Part shown: one piece after another, positions 38,155-46,850 of the stretch | Position numbering within the stretch: the stretch's first letter is position 1 | Layout of the letters: every line of letters starts with the position of its first letter | From: Novosphingobium sp. | Lineage (GTDB): Bacteria; Pseudomonadota; Alphaproteobacteria; Sphingomonadales; Sphingomonadaceae | NCBI RefSeq assembly: GCF_020852455.1 | Contig: NZ_JADZAT010000010.1 | Location: forward strand, 310,001 to 374,000 | DNA: 64,000 nt | Direction: 5' to 3' | The notes under the pieces: model-generated | What the model saw: the letters and a program-made list of their open reading frames with translations, nothing else | Database searches by the model: none | What the model was told of the DNA's origin: nothing | Translations under genes and position numbers: made by a program

Positions 38155-38943
38155 CTACATCGCCGAGATGCCGCCGTCGAGTTTGAGTTCGGCCCCGGTC
38201 ATGAAGCGGCTCTCGTCGGAGGCGAGGTAGAGCACGCCGTTGGCGATATCGTCGGGATGGCCGACGCGCTTGAGCGGGATCTGGCGGGCCAGCTTGTCCA
38301 TGATCACTTCCTTGGGCTTGCCGGTGCTGGTGACCATGCCGTCAAGGATCGGAGTATCGATGAAGGTCGGGTGGACCGAGTTGCAGCGGATGTCCCAGCC
38401 CATCTTGGCGCAGTACAGTGCGACCGACTTGGACAGCATCCACACCGCCGCCTTGCTGGCGTTGTAGCCGGGCATGGTGTCCGACGCGATCAGGCCGGCG
38501 ATCGAGGAGATGTTGACGATCGAGCCGGGCTGGGTGTCCTTCATCAGCGGCAGCGCCTTCTGGCAGCCGAGGAAGACCGAATCGACGTTGATCGCGAAGC
38601 CGCGCTGCCAGTCGGCCAGGGTGCAGGTCTCGATATTGCCGCGCACGCCGACGCCGGCGTTGTTGACCAGGATCGAGAGGCCGCCCATCAGCTCGTTCGC
38701 CGCCTCGATCGCCTCGATCCACTGGTCTTCGCGGGTCACGTCGAGCGATACGGCATGTGCGGTGCCGGCGCCGAACTCGGCGTTGATCGCCTTGGCCTGC
38801 GCCTCGGCCCCGGCCGCGTTGATATCGGCCAGCAGCACCTGCGCGCCGTGCCGGGCCAGCATCGCGGCCTGCGCCGCACCCAGACCCTGCGCCGCGCCGG
38901 TGACCAGCGCCTTCTTGCCTTGAACCCGTCCGCCCATCGTCAT
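38155..38943 (-). CDS. Short-chain dehydrogenase/reductase
   Basis: Classical SDR of 262 residues. The cofactor motif is TGAAQGLGAAQAAML, then NNAGVGVRG, the catalytic Ser in VNISSIAGLI, and the YNASKAAV Tyr/Lys pair. LADINAAG-type acidic residue after strand 2 (LLADINAAGAEA) favours NAD over NADP. The substrate is not known; cyclohexanol-, steroid- or sugar-alcohol-type SDRs look alike. The ATG at 38943 overlaps the NUDIX stop (ATGA); an internal ATG two codons later is an alternative start. Confidence 0.9.
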   Translation of the reverse strand: MTMGGRVQGKKALVTGAAQGLGAAQAAMLARHGAQVLLADINAAGAEAQAKAINAEFGAGTAHAVSLDVTREDQWIEAIEAANELMGGLSILVNNAGVGVRGNIETCTLADWQRGFAINVDSVFLGCQKALPLMKDTQPGSIVNISSIAGLIASDTMPGYNASKAAVWMLSKSVALYCAKMGWDIRCNSVHPTFIDTPILDGMVTSTGKPKEVIMDKLARQIPLKRVGHPDDIANGVLYLASDESRFMTGAELKLDGGISAM

Positions 38944-39476
38944 TGTCCTCCCAACAGTCCCGGAGCCAGCAGCATCAGCAGCCGCACGTCAATCCCCAAT
39001 CCGCGGCTGCGCGCCATTTCGACAAATTGCGGCAGATGGGAGCGCGCGACGCGGTGGACGACGATGTCCTCGCCGGCGATGCCGCCGCCCGGGCCGACCT
39101 TGCTGAGCCCATGCGCGCGGACCAGCGTGAAGCTCTCGCTGACCATGCCGGGAGAGGAATAGAATTCGCCCAGGTGCTCGATCCGCTGCGCGGCATAGCC
39201 GGTCTCTTCCTCCAGCTCGCGCGCGGCGGCCATCAGCGCATCCTCACCCTCGGCGCCTTCGTCATCGCCGATCAGCCCGGCGGGGAGTTCCAGGCAGCGC
39301 TTCTGCAGGGGCACGCGGAACTGTTCGACCAGGATCACGTGATCCTCCTCGTCCACCGCCAGAATCACCGCAGCGCGGATCCCGCGGGCGCGGGTGACAT
39401 ATTCCCACTTGCCGCGGGTGCGCGCGGTGATGAACTTGCCGGCCCAGCGGATCTCTTCGGGTTCGTTGTCGCTCAT
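38940..39476 (-). CDS. NUDIX hydrolase (ADP-ribose pyrophosphatase-like)
   Basis: 178 residues. The NUDIX box is present: a Gly-rich start (GLIGDDEGAEGEDALMAAAR) running into ELEEETGYAA. A substrate loop resembling ADP-ribose pyrophosphatases (VEQFRVPLQKRCLELPAGLI) precedes it, and the post-box EFYSSPGMVSESFTLVRAHG is typical of the ADPRase group. It hydrolyses a nucleoside diphosphate-X compound. It is the first gene of the NUDIX-SDR-LacI operon. Confidence 0.9.
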   Translation of the reverse strand: MSDNEPEEIRWAGKFITARTRGKWEYVTRARGIRAAVILAVDEEDHVILVEQFRVPLQKRCLELPAGLIGDDEGAEGEDALMAAARELEEETGYAAQRIEHLGEFYSSPGMVSESFTLVRAHGLSKVGPGGGIAGEDIVVHRVARSHLPQFVEMARSRGLGIDVRLLMLLAPGLLGGQ

Positions 39477-39500
39477 GGTCCTCCCCTTGCGAGGAAGGCC

Positions 39501-40184
39501 TTAGACCTCGATCAAGCGATCGGGCAATTCGTTTGTGTCGTCATCGGCGCGGGGGAAGTGCTGGGCCAGGATCTCCCCGACCTGCTCGATCGCACCGACC
39601 AGGCCCGCACCCGCTTCGCCCCGGCGGATCCCGCCGACCAGCGTGGCCATCGCCTCGCCCCAGACCTCGGGCGGGACCTTGCTGGCAATTGCTGCGTCGG
39701 CGACAATTTCGGCGCGATGTTCGGCCAGGCTGAGATAGATCAGCACCCCGGTGCGCCCATGGGTGCGGCGTTCGGCCCCGATCTTGAAATTGGTCACTGC
39801 GCGGGCGCGAACCCGGGCATGCTTGAGCGGGCCGGGAACCAGCAGCAGCCGCAGCGGCTGCCACAGCTGGAGCAGGTACATGCCCAGGAACTTGAGCGTG
39901 GCCACCAGCAGAGCCAGCCCCAGCACCTTGCCGGGATGCCATTCCGCCTGCCAGGCCCCGGTCACCCGATCGACCAGCGGCAGGTAGACCGGCCAGAACC
40001 AGCCGAGCACTGCAAGCGCGAGGATGGCGGCAAAAGCCGACCACCACAGCGCGACATCGTGATAGCTGTCCGAACGGTCGGCCATGATCGTCACGATCTC
40101 GCCGGCGGTGGCTTCTTCGGCCTTGGCGACCGCGGCGCTTACAGCGGCACGATCGGTCTCGGTCAGGGAAAATTGCTGGGCCAT
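39501..40184 (-). CDS. TPM-domain membrane protein
   Basis: 227 residues. The N-terminal TPM domain segment (AAVSAAVAKAEEATAGEIVT) is followed by TM helices (VALWWSAFAAILALAVLGWF; KVLGLALLVATLKFLGMYLL) and a C-terminal TPM part (GRTGVLIYLSLAEHRAEIVA). It lies directly downstream of a second TPM protein and LemA, an arrangement commonly seen in proteobacteria. The biochemical role is unclear; related proteins in photosynthetic organisms are linked to photosystem II repair. Confidence 0.82.
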   Translation of the reverse strand: MAQQFSLTETDRAAVSAAVAKAEEATAGEIVTIMADRSDSYHDVALWWSAFAAILALAVLGWFWPVYLPLVDRVTGAWQAEWHPGKVLGLALLVATLKFLGMYLLQLWQPLRLLLVPGPLKHARVRARAVTNFKIGAERRTHGRTGVLIYLSLAEHRAEIVADAAIASKVPPEVWGEAMATLVGGIRRGEAGAGLVGAIEQVGEILAQHFPRADDDTNELPDRLIEV

Positions 40185-40195
40185 GCGCGCGCTCC

Positions 40196-41026
40196 CTACC
40201 AGCTACCCGAGGCGCCGCCGCCACCGGACGAGCCGCCGCCGCCCGACCAGCCGCCACCGCCGCCGCTCCAGCCGCCACCGCCGCTGCTGCGGTGGCTGCC
40301 CGAATTGGCGAGGCCTTCCAGCACGCTCCACAGGATCACTTCGCCCACCCCGCTGGCACGCCGCCGCCGCCGACCGGCGGAACCGCGCAGCATGGGCAGG
40401 ATGAAGAACAGGAAGAAGAACGCCAGCCAAACGATCGCGCTGGGATCGAAATCCGATTGCTTGCTGTCGGCAACAGGGGCCTGGGCGGCAACCCGCTGTG
40501 CCTCTTCCGCGCTCAGGCCCATCTGCTTGACCAGCGCGTCGGCGCCTGCCTCGATCCCGCCGGGCATGTCGCCGGCCTTGAACTTGGGCAGGATGATCTG
40601 GTTTATGACCAGGAACGAGTAGCCGTCGGTGACGATCCCTTCCATGCCATAACCCACCTCGATCCGCAGCTTGCGGTCATTGGGGGCGATCAGCAGCATC
40701 ACGCCATCGTTGCGCTGCTTGTCGCCCAGTTGCCAGGAGCGGAACAGCCGGTTGGCATAGTCGGCAATGTCATAGCCTTCGAGGCTGGAGACCGTCACAA
40801 CCTGCAACTGGCGCTGCGACTGGGTCTTCAGCGCGACCAGTTTCTGGGCGATCCGGGCCTCCTGATCGTCCGGGATGACATTGGCCTGATCGACCACCGG
40901 GCCGGTCAGTTCGGGAAAGCTCTGCGCCTGGGCCCAGTTTGGCACCAGCACGGCAAACAGCAGCACCAGCGCGCCCGCCACCTGGGCGAGCGCGCGGTTC
41001 ATGCTGGGCAGGGGGCGGGGCCCCAT
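40196..41026 (-). CDS. TPM-domain protein with Gly-rich tail (YgcG-like)
   Basis: 276 residues from 41026, where an AAAGGG lies upstream. A signal or anchor segment (AGALVLLFAVLVPNWAQAQS) is followed by the TPM domain (LTGPVVDQANVIPDDQEARI; LLIAPNDRKLRIEVGYGMEG), a C-terminal TM helix (IVWLAFFFLFFILPML) and an Arg patch, then a Ser/Gly-rich tail. The domain faces the periplasm. It sits 16 bases after the LemA stop and so is likely co-transcribed. Function is unknown. Confidence 0.85.
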   Translation of the reverse strand: MGPRPLPSMNRALAQVAGALVLLFAVLVPNWAQAQSFPELTGPVVDQANVIPDDQEARIAQKLVALKTQSQRQLQVVTVSSLEGYDIADYANRLFRSWQLGDKQRNDGVMLLIAPNDRKLRIEVGYGMEGIVTDGYSFLVINQIILPKFKAGDMPGGIEAGADALVKQMGLSAEEAQRVAAQAPVADSKQSDFDPSAIVWLAFFFLFFILPMLRGSAGRRRRRASGVGEVILWSVLEGLANSGSHRSSGGGGWSGGGGGWSGGGGSSGGGGASGSW

Positions 41027-41042
41027 CGGCTGGCCCTTTCGC

Positions 41043-41660
41043 CTAGATCTTGCCTTCAAGGCTGGGCGCCACTTCCGCGCCCGGGGTCTTGGCTTCATAG
41101 GGGACCATCGGCTTGGAACCGTAGATCACCTTGGCGCCAATGATGCTGGGGAAGGTGCGGATCTCGGTGTTATAGGCGCGCACGGCTTCGTTATAGTCGC
41201 GCACCGCCACGCGGATGCGGTTCTCCTGCCCTTCCAACTGGCTCTGCAGCATCTGGTAATTGGTGATGCTCTTGAGGTCCGGATAGGCTTCGGCATTGGC
41301 CAGCAGCCGGCCAAACCCGCCCAGCGCGCCAGACAGCTGGTTCTGGGCGTCCTGGAACGCCTTCATCTTGGCCGGGTCGGTCAGGTCTTCGGCCTTGATC
41401 TGGATGCTGGTGGCCTTGGCCCGGGCTTCGGTCACGCCGACGAGGATGCCCTTTTCCTGCTCGGCCGCGCCCTTGGCCACGGCGGCCAGGTTCGGGATCA
41501 GGTTGGCACGTTCCTGGAAGGCGGCCTGGACATCGGCCCACTTGGCCTTGGCCTGTTCTTCGGCGGTGGGGATCGCGTTGACCCCGCAGCCGGCCAGGCT
41601 GGCGGCGCCGACGGCCACGATCATCGCGCGGGAAAAGCTGGTGGGGAACGAAGCGGACAT
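41043..41660 (-). CDS. lemA: LemA-family lipoprotein
   Basis: 205 residues. The leader AMIVAVGAASLAGCGVNAIP gives a lipobox Cys. The LemA body is all-helical with WADVQAAFQERANLIPNLAA, IQIKAEDLTDPAKMKAFQDA, LSGALGGFGRLLANAEAYPD and AVRAYNTEIRTFPSIIGAKV. It is usually paired with TPM proteins, as here. The molecular role is not established. The ATG at 41660 follows GAGGAAAG; the longer reading from 41771 adds an unlikely leader. Confidence 0.93.
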   Translation of the reverse strand: MSASFPTSFSRAMIVAVGAASLAGCGVNAIPTAEEQAKAKWADVQAAFQERANLIPNLAAVAKGAAEQEKGILVGVTEARAKATSIQIKAEDLTDPAKMKAFQDAQNQLSGALGGFGRLLANAEAYPDLKSITNYQMLQSQLEGQENRIRVAVRDYNEAVRAYNTEIRTFPSIIGAKVIYGSKPMVPYEAKTPGAEVAPSLEGKI

Positions 41661-41838
41661 GGGCGCACTTTCCTCTGTTCGGGCCCGGCAGACAGCGCCG
41701 GGTTGCGCAGCGAATGTAGCGTCGCTCTGTCCCGGTTCAAGCACTGACCGGAAAAATGCGGTGAGCTTCAACGCTTGGCAGATTTGTCAAATGGTGGCAG
41801 ACCCTTAACCAAGGGAAACCGAAAAGGGGAGTTGCACC

Positions 41839-42246
41839 ATGTTTAGTGAATTCAAGGCCTTCATCGCGCGCGGCAACGTGCTTGATCTGGCAGTCGGCGT
41901 GATCATCGGTGCGGCATTTGGCAAGATCGTGTCCTCGTTGACCGATGATGTGCTGATGCCGCTGATCAGTGCGATCGTCGGCGATACCGATTTTTCGAAC
42001 AAGTACATGGTTTTGAGCGGCAATGTTGCCGAAGGCACGCCGCTGGCAGCGGCCAAGGAAGCCGGCGCCAACGTGCTGGCCTGGGGCAGCTTCATCACTG
42101 CGATCATCAACTTCCTGATCCTGGCTTTCGTGATCTTCCTGATCGTGCGCCAGGCCAACAAGGTGATGGTCAAGCCGGAAGAGGCTCCGGCCGGGCCGAG
42201 CGAAGTCGATCTGCTTACCGAAATCCGCGATGCGCTGAAGAAATAA
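41839..42246 (+). CDS. mscL: Large-conductance mechanosensitive channel
   Basis: 135-residue inner-membrane channel that opens under membrane tension. TM1 contains [20 protein letters not shown] and [12 protein letters not shown]2 is [20 protein letters not shown]. The C-terminal amphipathic helix ends [13 protein letters not shown]. An AAGGGGAG-like site (AAAAGGGGAGTTGCACC) precedes the ATG. It has its own terminator and is followed by the tmRNA gene. Confidence 0.96.
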   Translation: MFSEFKAFIARGNVLDLAVGVIIGAAFGKIVSSLTDDVLMPLISAIVGDTDFSNKYMVLSGNVAEGTPLAAAKEAGANVLAWGSFITAIINFLILAFVIFLIVRQANKVMVKPEEAPAGPSEVDLLTEIRDALKK

Positions 42247-42267
42247 CGGATTTCAGGCGAAAAATGC

Positions 42268-42303
42268 AAGGGCGGGGATCGCGGTGCGGTCTCCGCCCTT
42301 TTC
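42268..42303 (+). terminator. Intrinsic terminator of mscL
   Basis: Stem AAGGGCGGGG / CTCCGCCCTT (10 pairs, one G-U) with a 13-base loop, ending in TTTTC. Confidence 0.8.
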
Positions 42304-42326
42304 ATTTACGGTTGGGTCCCTATATT
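42299..42326 (+). promoter_or_regulatory. Putative tmRNA promoter
   Basis: TTTTCA, 16 bases, TATATT: a moderate sigma-70 match whose start would fall near 42333, just before the first tmRNA hairpin. It overlaps the mscL terminator. Confidence 0.4.
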
Positions 42327-42332
42327 GGGTTT

Positions 42333-42685
42333 CGCCGGGTTCGCCCGGCTATGGCGATAAACTGCACCGTGCAATAGGCGCAGCGGACCCGGGGGCGGTA
42401 CCCGGCGGCTCCACCACTTTTCCTGCTCCGGCAGGATAAATGACGGGGCCGAACTAGGATCGACGTGTGTTGAAAAGCGATGTTTTCGCCCGGGCTGAGT
42501 AACCCGTTCAAGGCTCAAAACTCACAAGTGCCAACGACAACGAAGCACTTGCTCTCGCCGCGTAATTTTAGGGGCTAACGCCCTGACGTTATAAAGCGAC
42601 AGCACGGTTCGGACCGAACCGGGTAACAGAATCGGAAACCGGGGGCCCGGAGGGAGCCTAGCAACAGAATCCCTCCACTATCCCT
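42333..42685 (+). ncRNA. ssrA: tmRNA, circularly permuted two-piece form
   Basis: Rescues stalled ribosomes. The acceptor piece comes first: a GCCGGG-TTCG-CCCGGC hairpin (42334-42349), a T-arm CCGGG/CCCGG, and CGGCTCC-ACCA ending at 42416. A 28-base intervening segment (42417-42444) has a perfect TCCTGC/GCAGGA hairpin. The coding piece begins GGGGCCG at 42445; these 7 bases pair with CGGCTCC to form the acceptor stem (one G-U). The tag frame at 42530-42565 reads ANDNEALALAA then TAA, the alphaproteobacterial form. The 5' and 3' ends are approximate. Open frames on the minus strand here are shadows. Confidence 0.92.
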
Positions 42686-42698
42686 TAAATCCCGTGTA

Positions 42699-42941
42699 TC
42701 AGAACGCCGTTTCGGGCCGTTCCCGCAAGCGCTTTTCGTGCTTCAGGCAGTCGAGGATCTTGGCCCCGGCCAGGAACACCGCACAGGTGCAGGCCAGGAA
42801 CAGCAGCTTGCCGCCATAGCCGGGGAACTTCACCAGATAGATCCGCCCGCGTTCGACCGCGCCCAGCGCCAGTGCATAGATAATCAGGTACGCCTCAACC
42901 GGAGTCTTGATCACAAACAGGCGTTTGATTTTCTGCAGCAT
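42699..42941 (-). CDS. Small membrane protein, 80 residues
   Basis: Two hydrophobic segments (VEAYLIIYALALGAVERG and GGKLLFLACTCAVFLAGAKI) with basic ends (LQKIKRLF; KHEKRLRERPE). I recognise no named family; similar short proteins are common in sphingomonads. Codon use is normal for the region. It is convergent with the tmRNA. The start is the only ATG that covers both helices. Confidence 0.7.
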   Translation of the reverse strand: MLQKIKRLFVIKTPVEAYLIIYALALGAVERGRIYLVKFPGYGGKLLFLACTCAVFLAGAKILDCLKHEKRLRERPETAF

Positions 42942-43051
42942 GGCGATCCCAATTTCTTAACGCGATTCTCAGCAACCATCATGCCAGTTGCGCAATTGTG
43001 CGCAAGCCAATGGTTACCGACTGTCCCGCTTGTAAACGGTTCCGACAAGGA

Positions 43052-44326
43052 TCAGGCCAGCTCACTCAGATCGAGCGCATCGAGCAGCGCCGCGCGGGCG
43101 CCAATTACCTGATCGGCCAGAGCAGGATCGCCCAGCTGGTCGGGAGCGATCGCTTCGGGCCACCAGGCGGCGATGACATTTTCGATCCGTTCGGCCTTGG
43201 CCGGATCGAGCATGAAGCGCGGATCGACGGTGGCGGGATCGGCCACCACCCGCAGCCGCAGGCAGGCCGGACCGCCACCATTGGCCATCGACTGGCGGAC
43301 ATCGACCGGCAGGACCCGGCGGATTGGCCCGTTCGAGGCCAGCATCTGATCAAGCCAGGCGCGCACGCGCGGATGTTCCCAGGCTTCCAGCGGGATCACC
43401 AGACCCATTCCTGCCCCGGCCTCCGAGCCGGGGCCGCCCGAAGGCAGGGTCAGCAGCTGGGCGTTGAACAGGTAGCTCTTGATCGCATCGGCCAGGCTGA
43501 CAGCAGCGGCCGGAACCACCACGATTTCCGCTTCGGGCAACGCGGCGCGGATCGCGGCATAGGTGCCTTCGGGATCGGCAAAGGCCTGTTCGTGGGTGAA
43601 CAGCACCCGTTCGTTGGCCACCGCCACCACATCGTTGTGAAAGGCGCCCGCCGCGATTGCTTCGGGGTTCTGTTCGACGAACAGGCAGCGCGCCGGATCA
43701 AGCCCGTGCAGGCGCGCCACCGCGCGGCTGGCCTGTTCGTGCTGGCGGGCAGGGAAGGCCCCGCCCGATTTGCCATAGACGAACACTTCCAGCCCGGGCT
43801 GATCGTGGCCCGCGCACATCCGCATGTGGTTGGCCGCACCTTCATCGCCAAAGCACGGCGGCACGGCATCATGCACTGCAAAGTGCGCCGGATCGGCAAA
43901 GGCCAGGCGCAACTGACGCACCGTATCGGGCCATTCCTGGCTGCGGTGCGGCATGGTGACCAGGTTCGCGGCGCTCAGGTGGCAGCGCCCGTCGCGGGTA
44001 TCGGGGGCGGGAGAGACAGTGGCGGCATTGGCGGTCCACATCGAACTGGCTGACCAGCTTGCGGCCAGCAGACGCCGGTCCTCACTGCCATCGGCGCCGA
44101 TCGCGGCCAGGAATACGGGGTTGGGGCGCGGCAGTGGCAGCAGGAAGCCCTGCGCCAGACCCAGCGCCAGATTGTGGCGCATCTTCGCCAGCCCCTGCAG
44201 CGCCGCCGCGCGCGGGTAGGAAGTATCGCCGGCATTGTTCGCCGAGGCCAGGTTGCCCAGGCTCAGCCCGGCATAGTTGTGGCTGGGTCCGACGATCCCG
44301 TCGAAGTTGATTTCACAGATTGGCAT
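43052..44326 (-). CDS. astB: N-succinylarginine dihydrolase
   Basis: Second step of the arginine succinyltransferase pathway: succinylarginine to succinylornithine, ammonia and CO2. The 424-residue protein starts INFDGIVGPSHNYAGLSLGN, a strong AstB signature. It has VVAVANERVLFTHEQAF with the catalytic-type His, and MANGGGPACLRLRVV near the C terminus, holding the nucleophile Cys. It is slightly shorter than E. coli AstB. It lies downstream of astA in the same operon, separated by a dispersed repeat. Confidence 0.95.
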   Translation of the reverse strand: MPICEINFDGIVGPSHNYAGLSLGNLASANNAGDTSYPRAAALQGLAKMRHNLALGLAQGFLLPLPRPNPVFLAAIGADGSEDRRLLAASWSASSMWTANAATVSPAPDTRDGRCHLSAANLVTMPHRSQEWPDTVRQLRLAFADPAHFAVHDAVPPCFGDEGAANHMRMCAGHDQPGLEVFVYGKSGGAFPARQHEQASRAVARLHGLDPARCLFVEQNPEAIAAGAFHNDVVAVANERVLFTHEQAFADPEGTYAAIRAALPEAEIVVVPAAAVSLADAIKSYLFNAQLLTLPSGGPGSEAGAGMGLVIPLEAWEHPRVRAWLDQMLASNGPIRRVLPVDVRQSMANGGGPACLRLRVVADPATVDPRFMLDPAKAERIENVIAAWWPEAIAPDQLGDPALADQVIGARAALLDALDLSELA

Positions 44327-44337
44327 TCAATCCTCCC

Positions 44338-44436
44338 AAATCCTCCCCCTATGGGTGAGGTGCCGAGCGGAGCGAGGCGGTGGGGGCCCCCACCGTCAGG
44401 CCTTCGGCCTGCCACCTCCCCCGAAGGGGGAGGATT
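44338..44436. repeat. GC-rich palindromic dispersed repeat in the ast operon
   Basis: ATCCTCCCCCTATGGGTGAG, then GGCGGTGGGGGCCCCCACCG and GCCACCTCCCCCGAAGGGGG. The outer arms and inner hairpins match the family seen at 8330, 33766 and 36170. It fills nearly the whole 116-base gap between astA and astB. Confidence 0.85.
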
Positions 44437-44442
44437 GCTAAC

Positions 44443-45474
44443 TTACCACCGCGCCACGTGGGTAACGCTCTGCCCCGGCTCAACGCCCAGCGATCTGGCG
44501 CAATCGGGATCGAGCGCGATGCCGCCGTCGCGGTGCTCGATCCAGCCATAGGCAGCGCGGAACCCAGCCAGGCGGCCGCTGGAGACCAGCCGCTTTTCGC
44601 CTTCCTTGTGATCGCCCAGCCTGGCATCGATCGCGACGATCGTGTCATCCACCGCCTCGCGAACCGAACGGATCTGGTCGGTGCGTGCCGTCATGGTCGG
44701 GCCGCCATCGAAGATGTCGATGTAGCTTTCCCAGGCGAAGCCTTCCACTTCCAGCATCCGCATCGCGGCGCGGCCGGTGGGGTGGGGAATGCCGATCACA
44801 TGGCGTGCGGCCTCACTCAGCATCGCGATATAGACGGGATGCTTGGGCATCAGGTCGGCAATGAACTGGTTGCCATACTTGGCGTTGAATTCATCAGCGT
44901 CCTGGAAATTCATCCCGAAGAACCGGCCGGCAACGCCGTCCCAGAACGGCGATCCGCCGGCCTCGTCGATCACCCCGCGCAGTTCGGCCAGGCAGCGGTC
45001 GGCAAAGCGCGCGCGGTGGTTGCGGATGAACAGATAGCGGCTGCGCGCGATCAGCATGCCCAGGCCGCCGGCCCGTTCGCCGGGGTGCAGGAACAGCCCG
45101 CCAACTTCGCTCGATCCCTCAAGATCGGTTGACAAGTTCAGGATATCAGCGCGAAAAGTACGGCCCAGCTCTTCGCTGTGCTGGGTCAGTGCGCCGATCC
45201 GGTAGCTGTAGAACGGCCACTTCTGCCCGACTGCCGAAAAGACCTGGCAGGTGCCGCGCACCTCCCCGGTTTCGGTGTTTTCCAGCACGAAGACGAACAG
45301 GTCATCGGCCACGGTCTCTTCGGTGCGGGCGAACCCCTGCGCGCCGCGTTCCAGCTTGGCAGCCAGCGCCTTGCGATCGGGCGGCAGGTTGGTGAAGCCA
45401 CCACCGGTGCGCTTGGCCATTTCATAAAGGTGCTGCAGGTCGTCGGCATTGGCCGCGCGGATCACAAAAGTCAC
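44443..45474 (-). CDS. astA: Arginine N-succinyltransferase
   Basis: First step of the pathway: arginine plus succinyl-CoA. The 343-residue protein opens FVIRAANADDLQHLYEMAKR with TGGGFTNLPPDR next. It contains LSTDLEGSSEVGGLFLHPGE, FIRNHRARFADRCLAELRGV, LPKHPVYIAMLSEAARHVIG-type substrate residues (here MPKHPVYIAML), and FEGGP-like IDIFDGGPTMTA. The stop of the upstream M20 hydrolase overlaps its start (ATGA). No astC or astD is in the window. Confidence 0.95.
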   Translation of the reverse strand: MTFVIRAANADDLQHLYEMAKRTGGGFTNLPPDRKALAAKLERGAQGFARTEETVADDLFVFVLENTETGEVRGTCQVFSAVGQKWPFYSYRIGALTQHSEELGRTFRADILNLSTDLEGSSEVGGLFLHPGERAGGLGMLIARSRYLFIRNHRARFADRCLAELRGVIDEAGGSPFWDGVAGRFFGMNFQDADEFNAKYGNQFIADLMPKHPVYIAMLSEAARHVIGIPHPTGRAAMRMLEVEGFAWESYIDIFDGGPTMTARTDQIRSVREAVDDTIVAIDARLGDHKEGEKRLVSSGRLAGFRAAYGWIEHRDGGIALDPDCARSLGVEPGQSVTHVARW

Positions 45475-46682
45475 AGGGAAGCTCCGGTAGCAAGACGGTG
45501 GAGGACCAGCGCAGATAGCCTCGCGCGTTCCTCAAGACTGGGGACGATCAGGAATTCGTCCGGTGAGTGGATCGCGCCGCCGCGCACGCCCATGGTATCG
45601 ACCACGGGCACGCCGCAGGCCGCGATGTTGTTGCCATCGCAGACCCCGCCCGAGGCCTTGCGGGTGATCGGCTGGCCGAGCAGCGCGCTGCATTCCTCGA
45701 CGATGCCGAACAGCTTTTCGGCGCGGGCGTCGATCGGTTTGGGCGGGCGTGACATGCCGCCGTGGCGGTGGACATGAACTTCGTGCTCGGCCTGGATCCG
45801 GGCGATCAGTTCGGCCAGACCTGCCTCGAACGCTTCGGCCAGCGCCAGTTCGCGTGGACGGATGTTGAACCGCAGCACTGCCAGATCGGGCACCACATTG
45901 TTGGCGCTGCCACCGTCGATTTTGGCCGGGTTGACGCTCAGTCCCTCGCGCTCAAGCGCCTTGAGCCCCAGCGCCAGGGCTGCCGCCGCAACCACCGCGT
46001 TGCGCCCGTCCTGCGGGTTGCGCCCGGCGTGGGCCGAACGGCCGTGGATCGTCAGCGACCAGTTGCCGCTGCCCGCGCGCGCACCGGCCAGGGTGCCATC
46101 GGGCAGCGCGCTGGGTTCATAGGTCAGCGCGGCGGCCTTGCCGCGGGCCAGCCCGGCGATCAGCGGAGCGGAGGAGAGGCTGCCGGTTTCCTCATCGGAA
46201 TTGATCATCACGTCATAGCCGACCGATGCGGCGGCCGCGCTTTGCTCAAAGGCCTTCAGCGCGGCCAGGATCACTGCGATCCCGCCCTTCATGTCAGCCA
46301 CGCCCGGGCCGTTGAGCGTCTCCGCATCAAGCCAGGCCTGCTGCTGGAACGGGTGACTGGCCGGGAAGACCGTGTCCATGTGCCCGGTCAGCAGGAACCG
46401 TCGCTGCGCCTCGGGTCGCACCCGCAGCACCAGATGCTTGCCATGCTCGATCGCGCGTTGGGCCCCGTCAGCGCCCACGGCGGAGACCGGCGCGGGCTCC
46501 TCCAGCGTTACTTCACCCGGCAGCGCGGCATAGGCATCGGCCAGCAGGCCTGCCTGCTGCGCCAGTCCTGAAAGGTTGCCAGTGCCGGTGTTGACCGCAC
46601 TCCACGCCTGAACCTGCCCCAGCATTGGAGCGGCATCGACAGCTGCGAGCAGCGCCGTTTCGAGGGGCGTAAACTGTTGCAT
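45471..46682 (-). CDS. M20-family metallohydrolase (carboxypeptidase G2-like) of the ast operon
   Basis: 403 residues. Zinc-ligand motifs are LTGHMDTVFPASHPF, NGPGVADMKGGIAVILA (bridging Asp), INSDEETGSLSSAPLIA (catalytic Glu pair) and a final His in SGGVCDGNNIAACGVPVVDT. A dimerisation domain interrupts the catalytic domain. The family removes acyl or glutamyl groups from amino acids. Being coupled to astA, it may replace the M14-type succinylglutamate desuccinylase (AstE) as the last step; that is an inference. No signal peptide is seen. Confidence 0.85.
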   Translation of the reverse strand: MQQFTPLETALLAAVDAAPMLGQVQAWSAVNTGTGNLSGLAQQAGLLADAYAALPGEVTLEEPAPVSAVGADGAQRAIEHGKHLVLRVRPEAQRRFLLTGHMDTVFPASHPFQQQAWLDAETLNGPGVADMKGGIAVILAALKAFEQSAAAASVGYDVMINSDEETGSLSSAPLIAGLARGKAAALTYEPSALPDGTLAGARAGSGNWSLTIHGRSAHAGRNPQDGRNAVVAAAALALGLKALEREGLSVNPAKIDGGSANNVVPDLAVLRFNIRPRELALAEAFEAGLAELIARIQAEHEVHVHRHGGMSRPPKPIDARAEKLFGIVEECSALLGQPITRKASGGVCDGNNIAACGVPVVDTMGVRGGAIHSPDEFLIVPSLEERARLSALVLHRLATGASL

Positions 46683-46850
46683 GTGAAACCGTCTCTAGCC
46701 GAGAGGGCGAATGCTTCCAACCCCCGGCTCGGAAAGCGGTTGGCAACTCTTCGCAACTGCGGCATAGGCCCGGTGTTCCTCCCCCGGAAATGTTGACTAT
46801 TACTGGCCGCGGCACGCATGTGCCGGCGGTCTGTGACATTGCGAGGGCAT

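Noticed and set aside
42306..42518. 70-codon minus-strand frame
   Set aside because: It lies across the tmRNA acceptor and coding pieces, whose pairing and tag are convincing.
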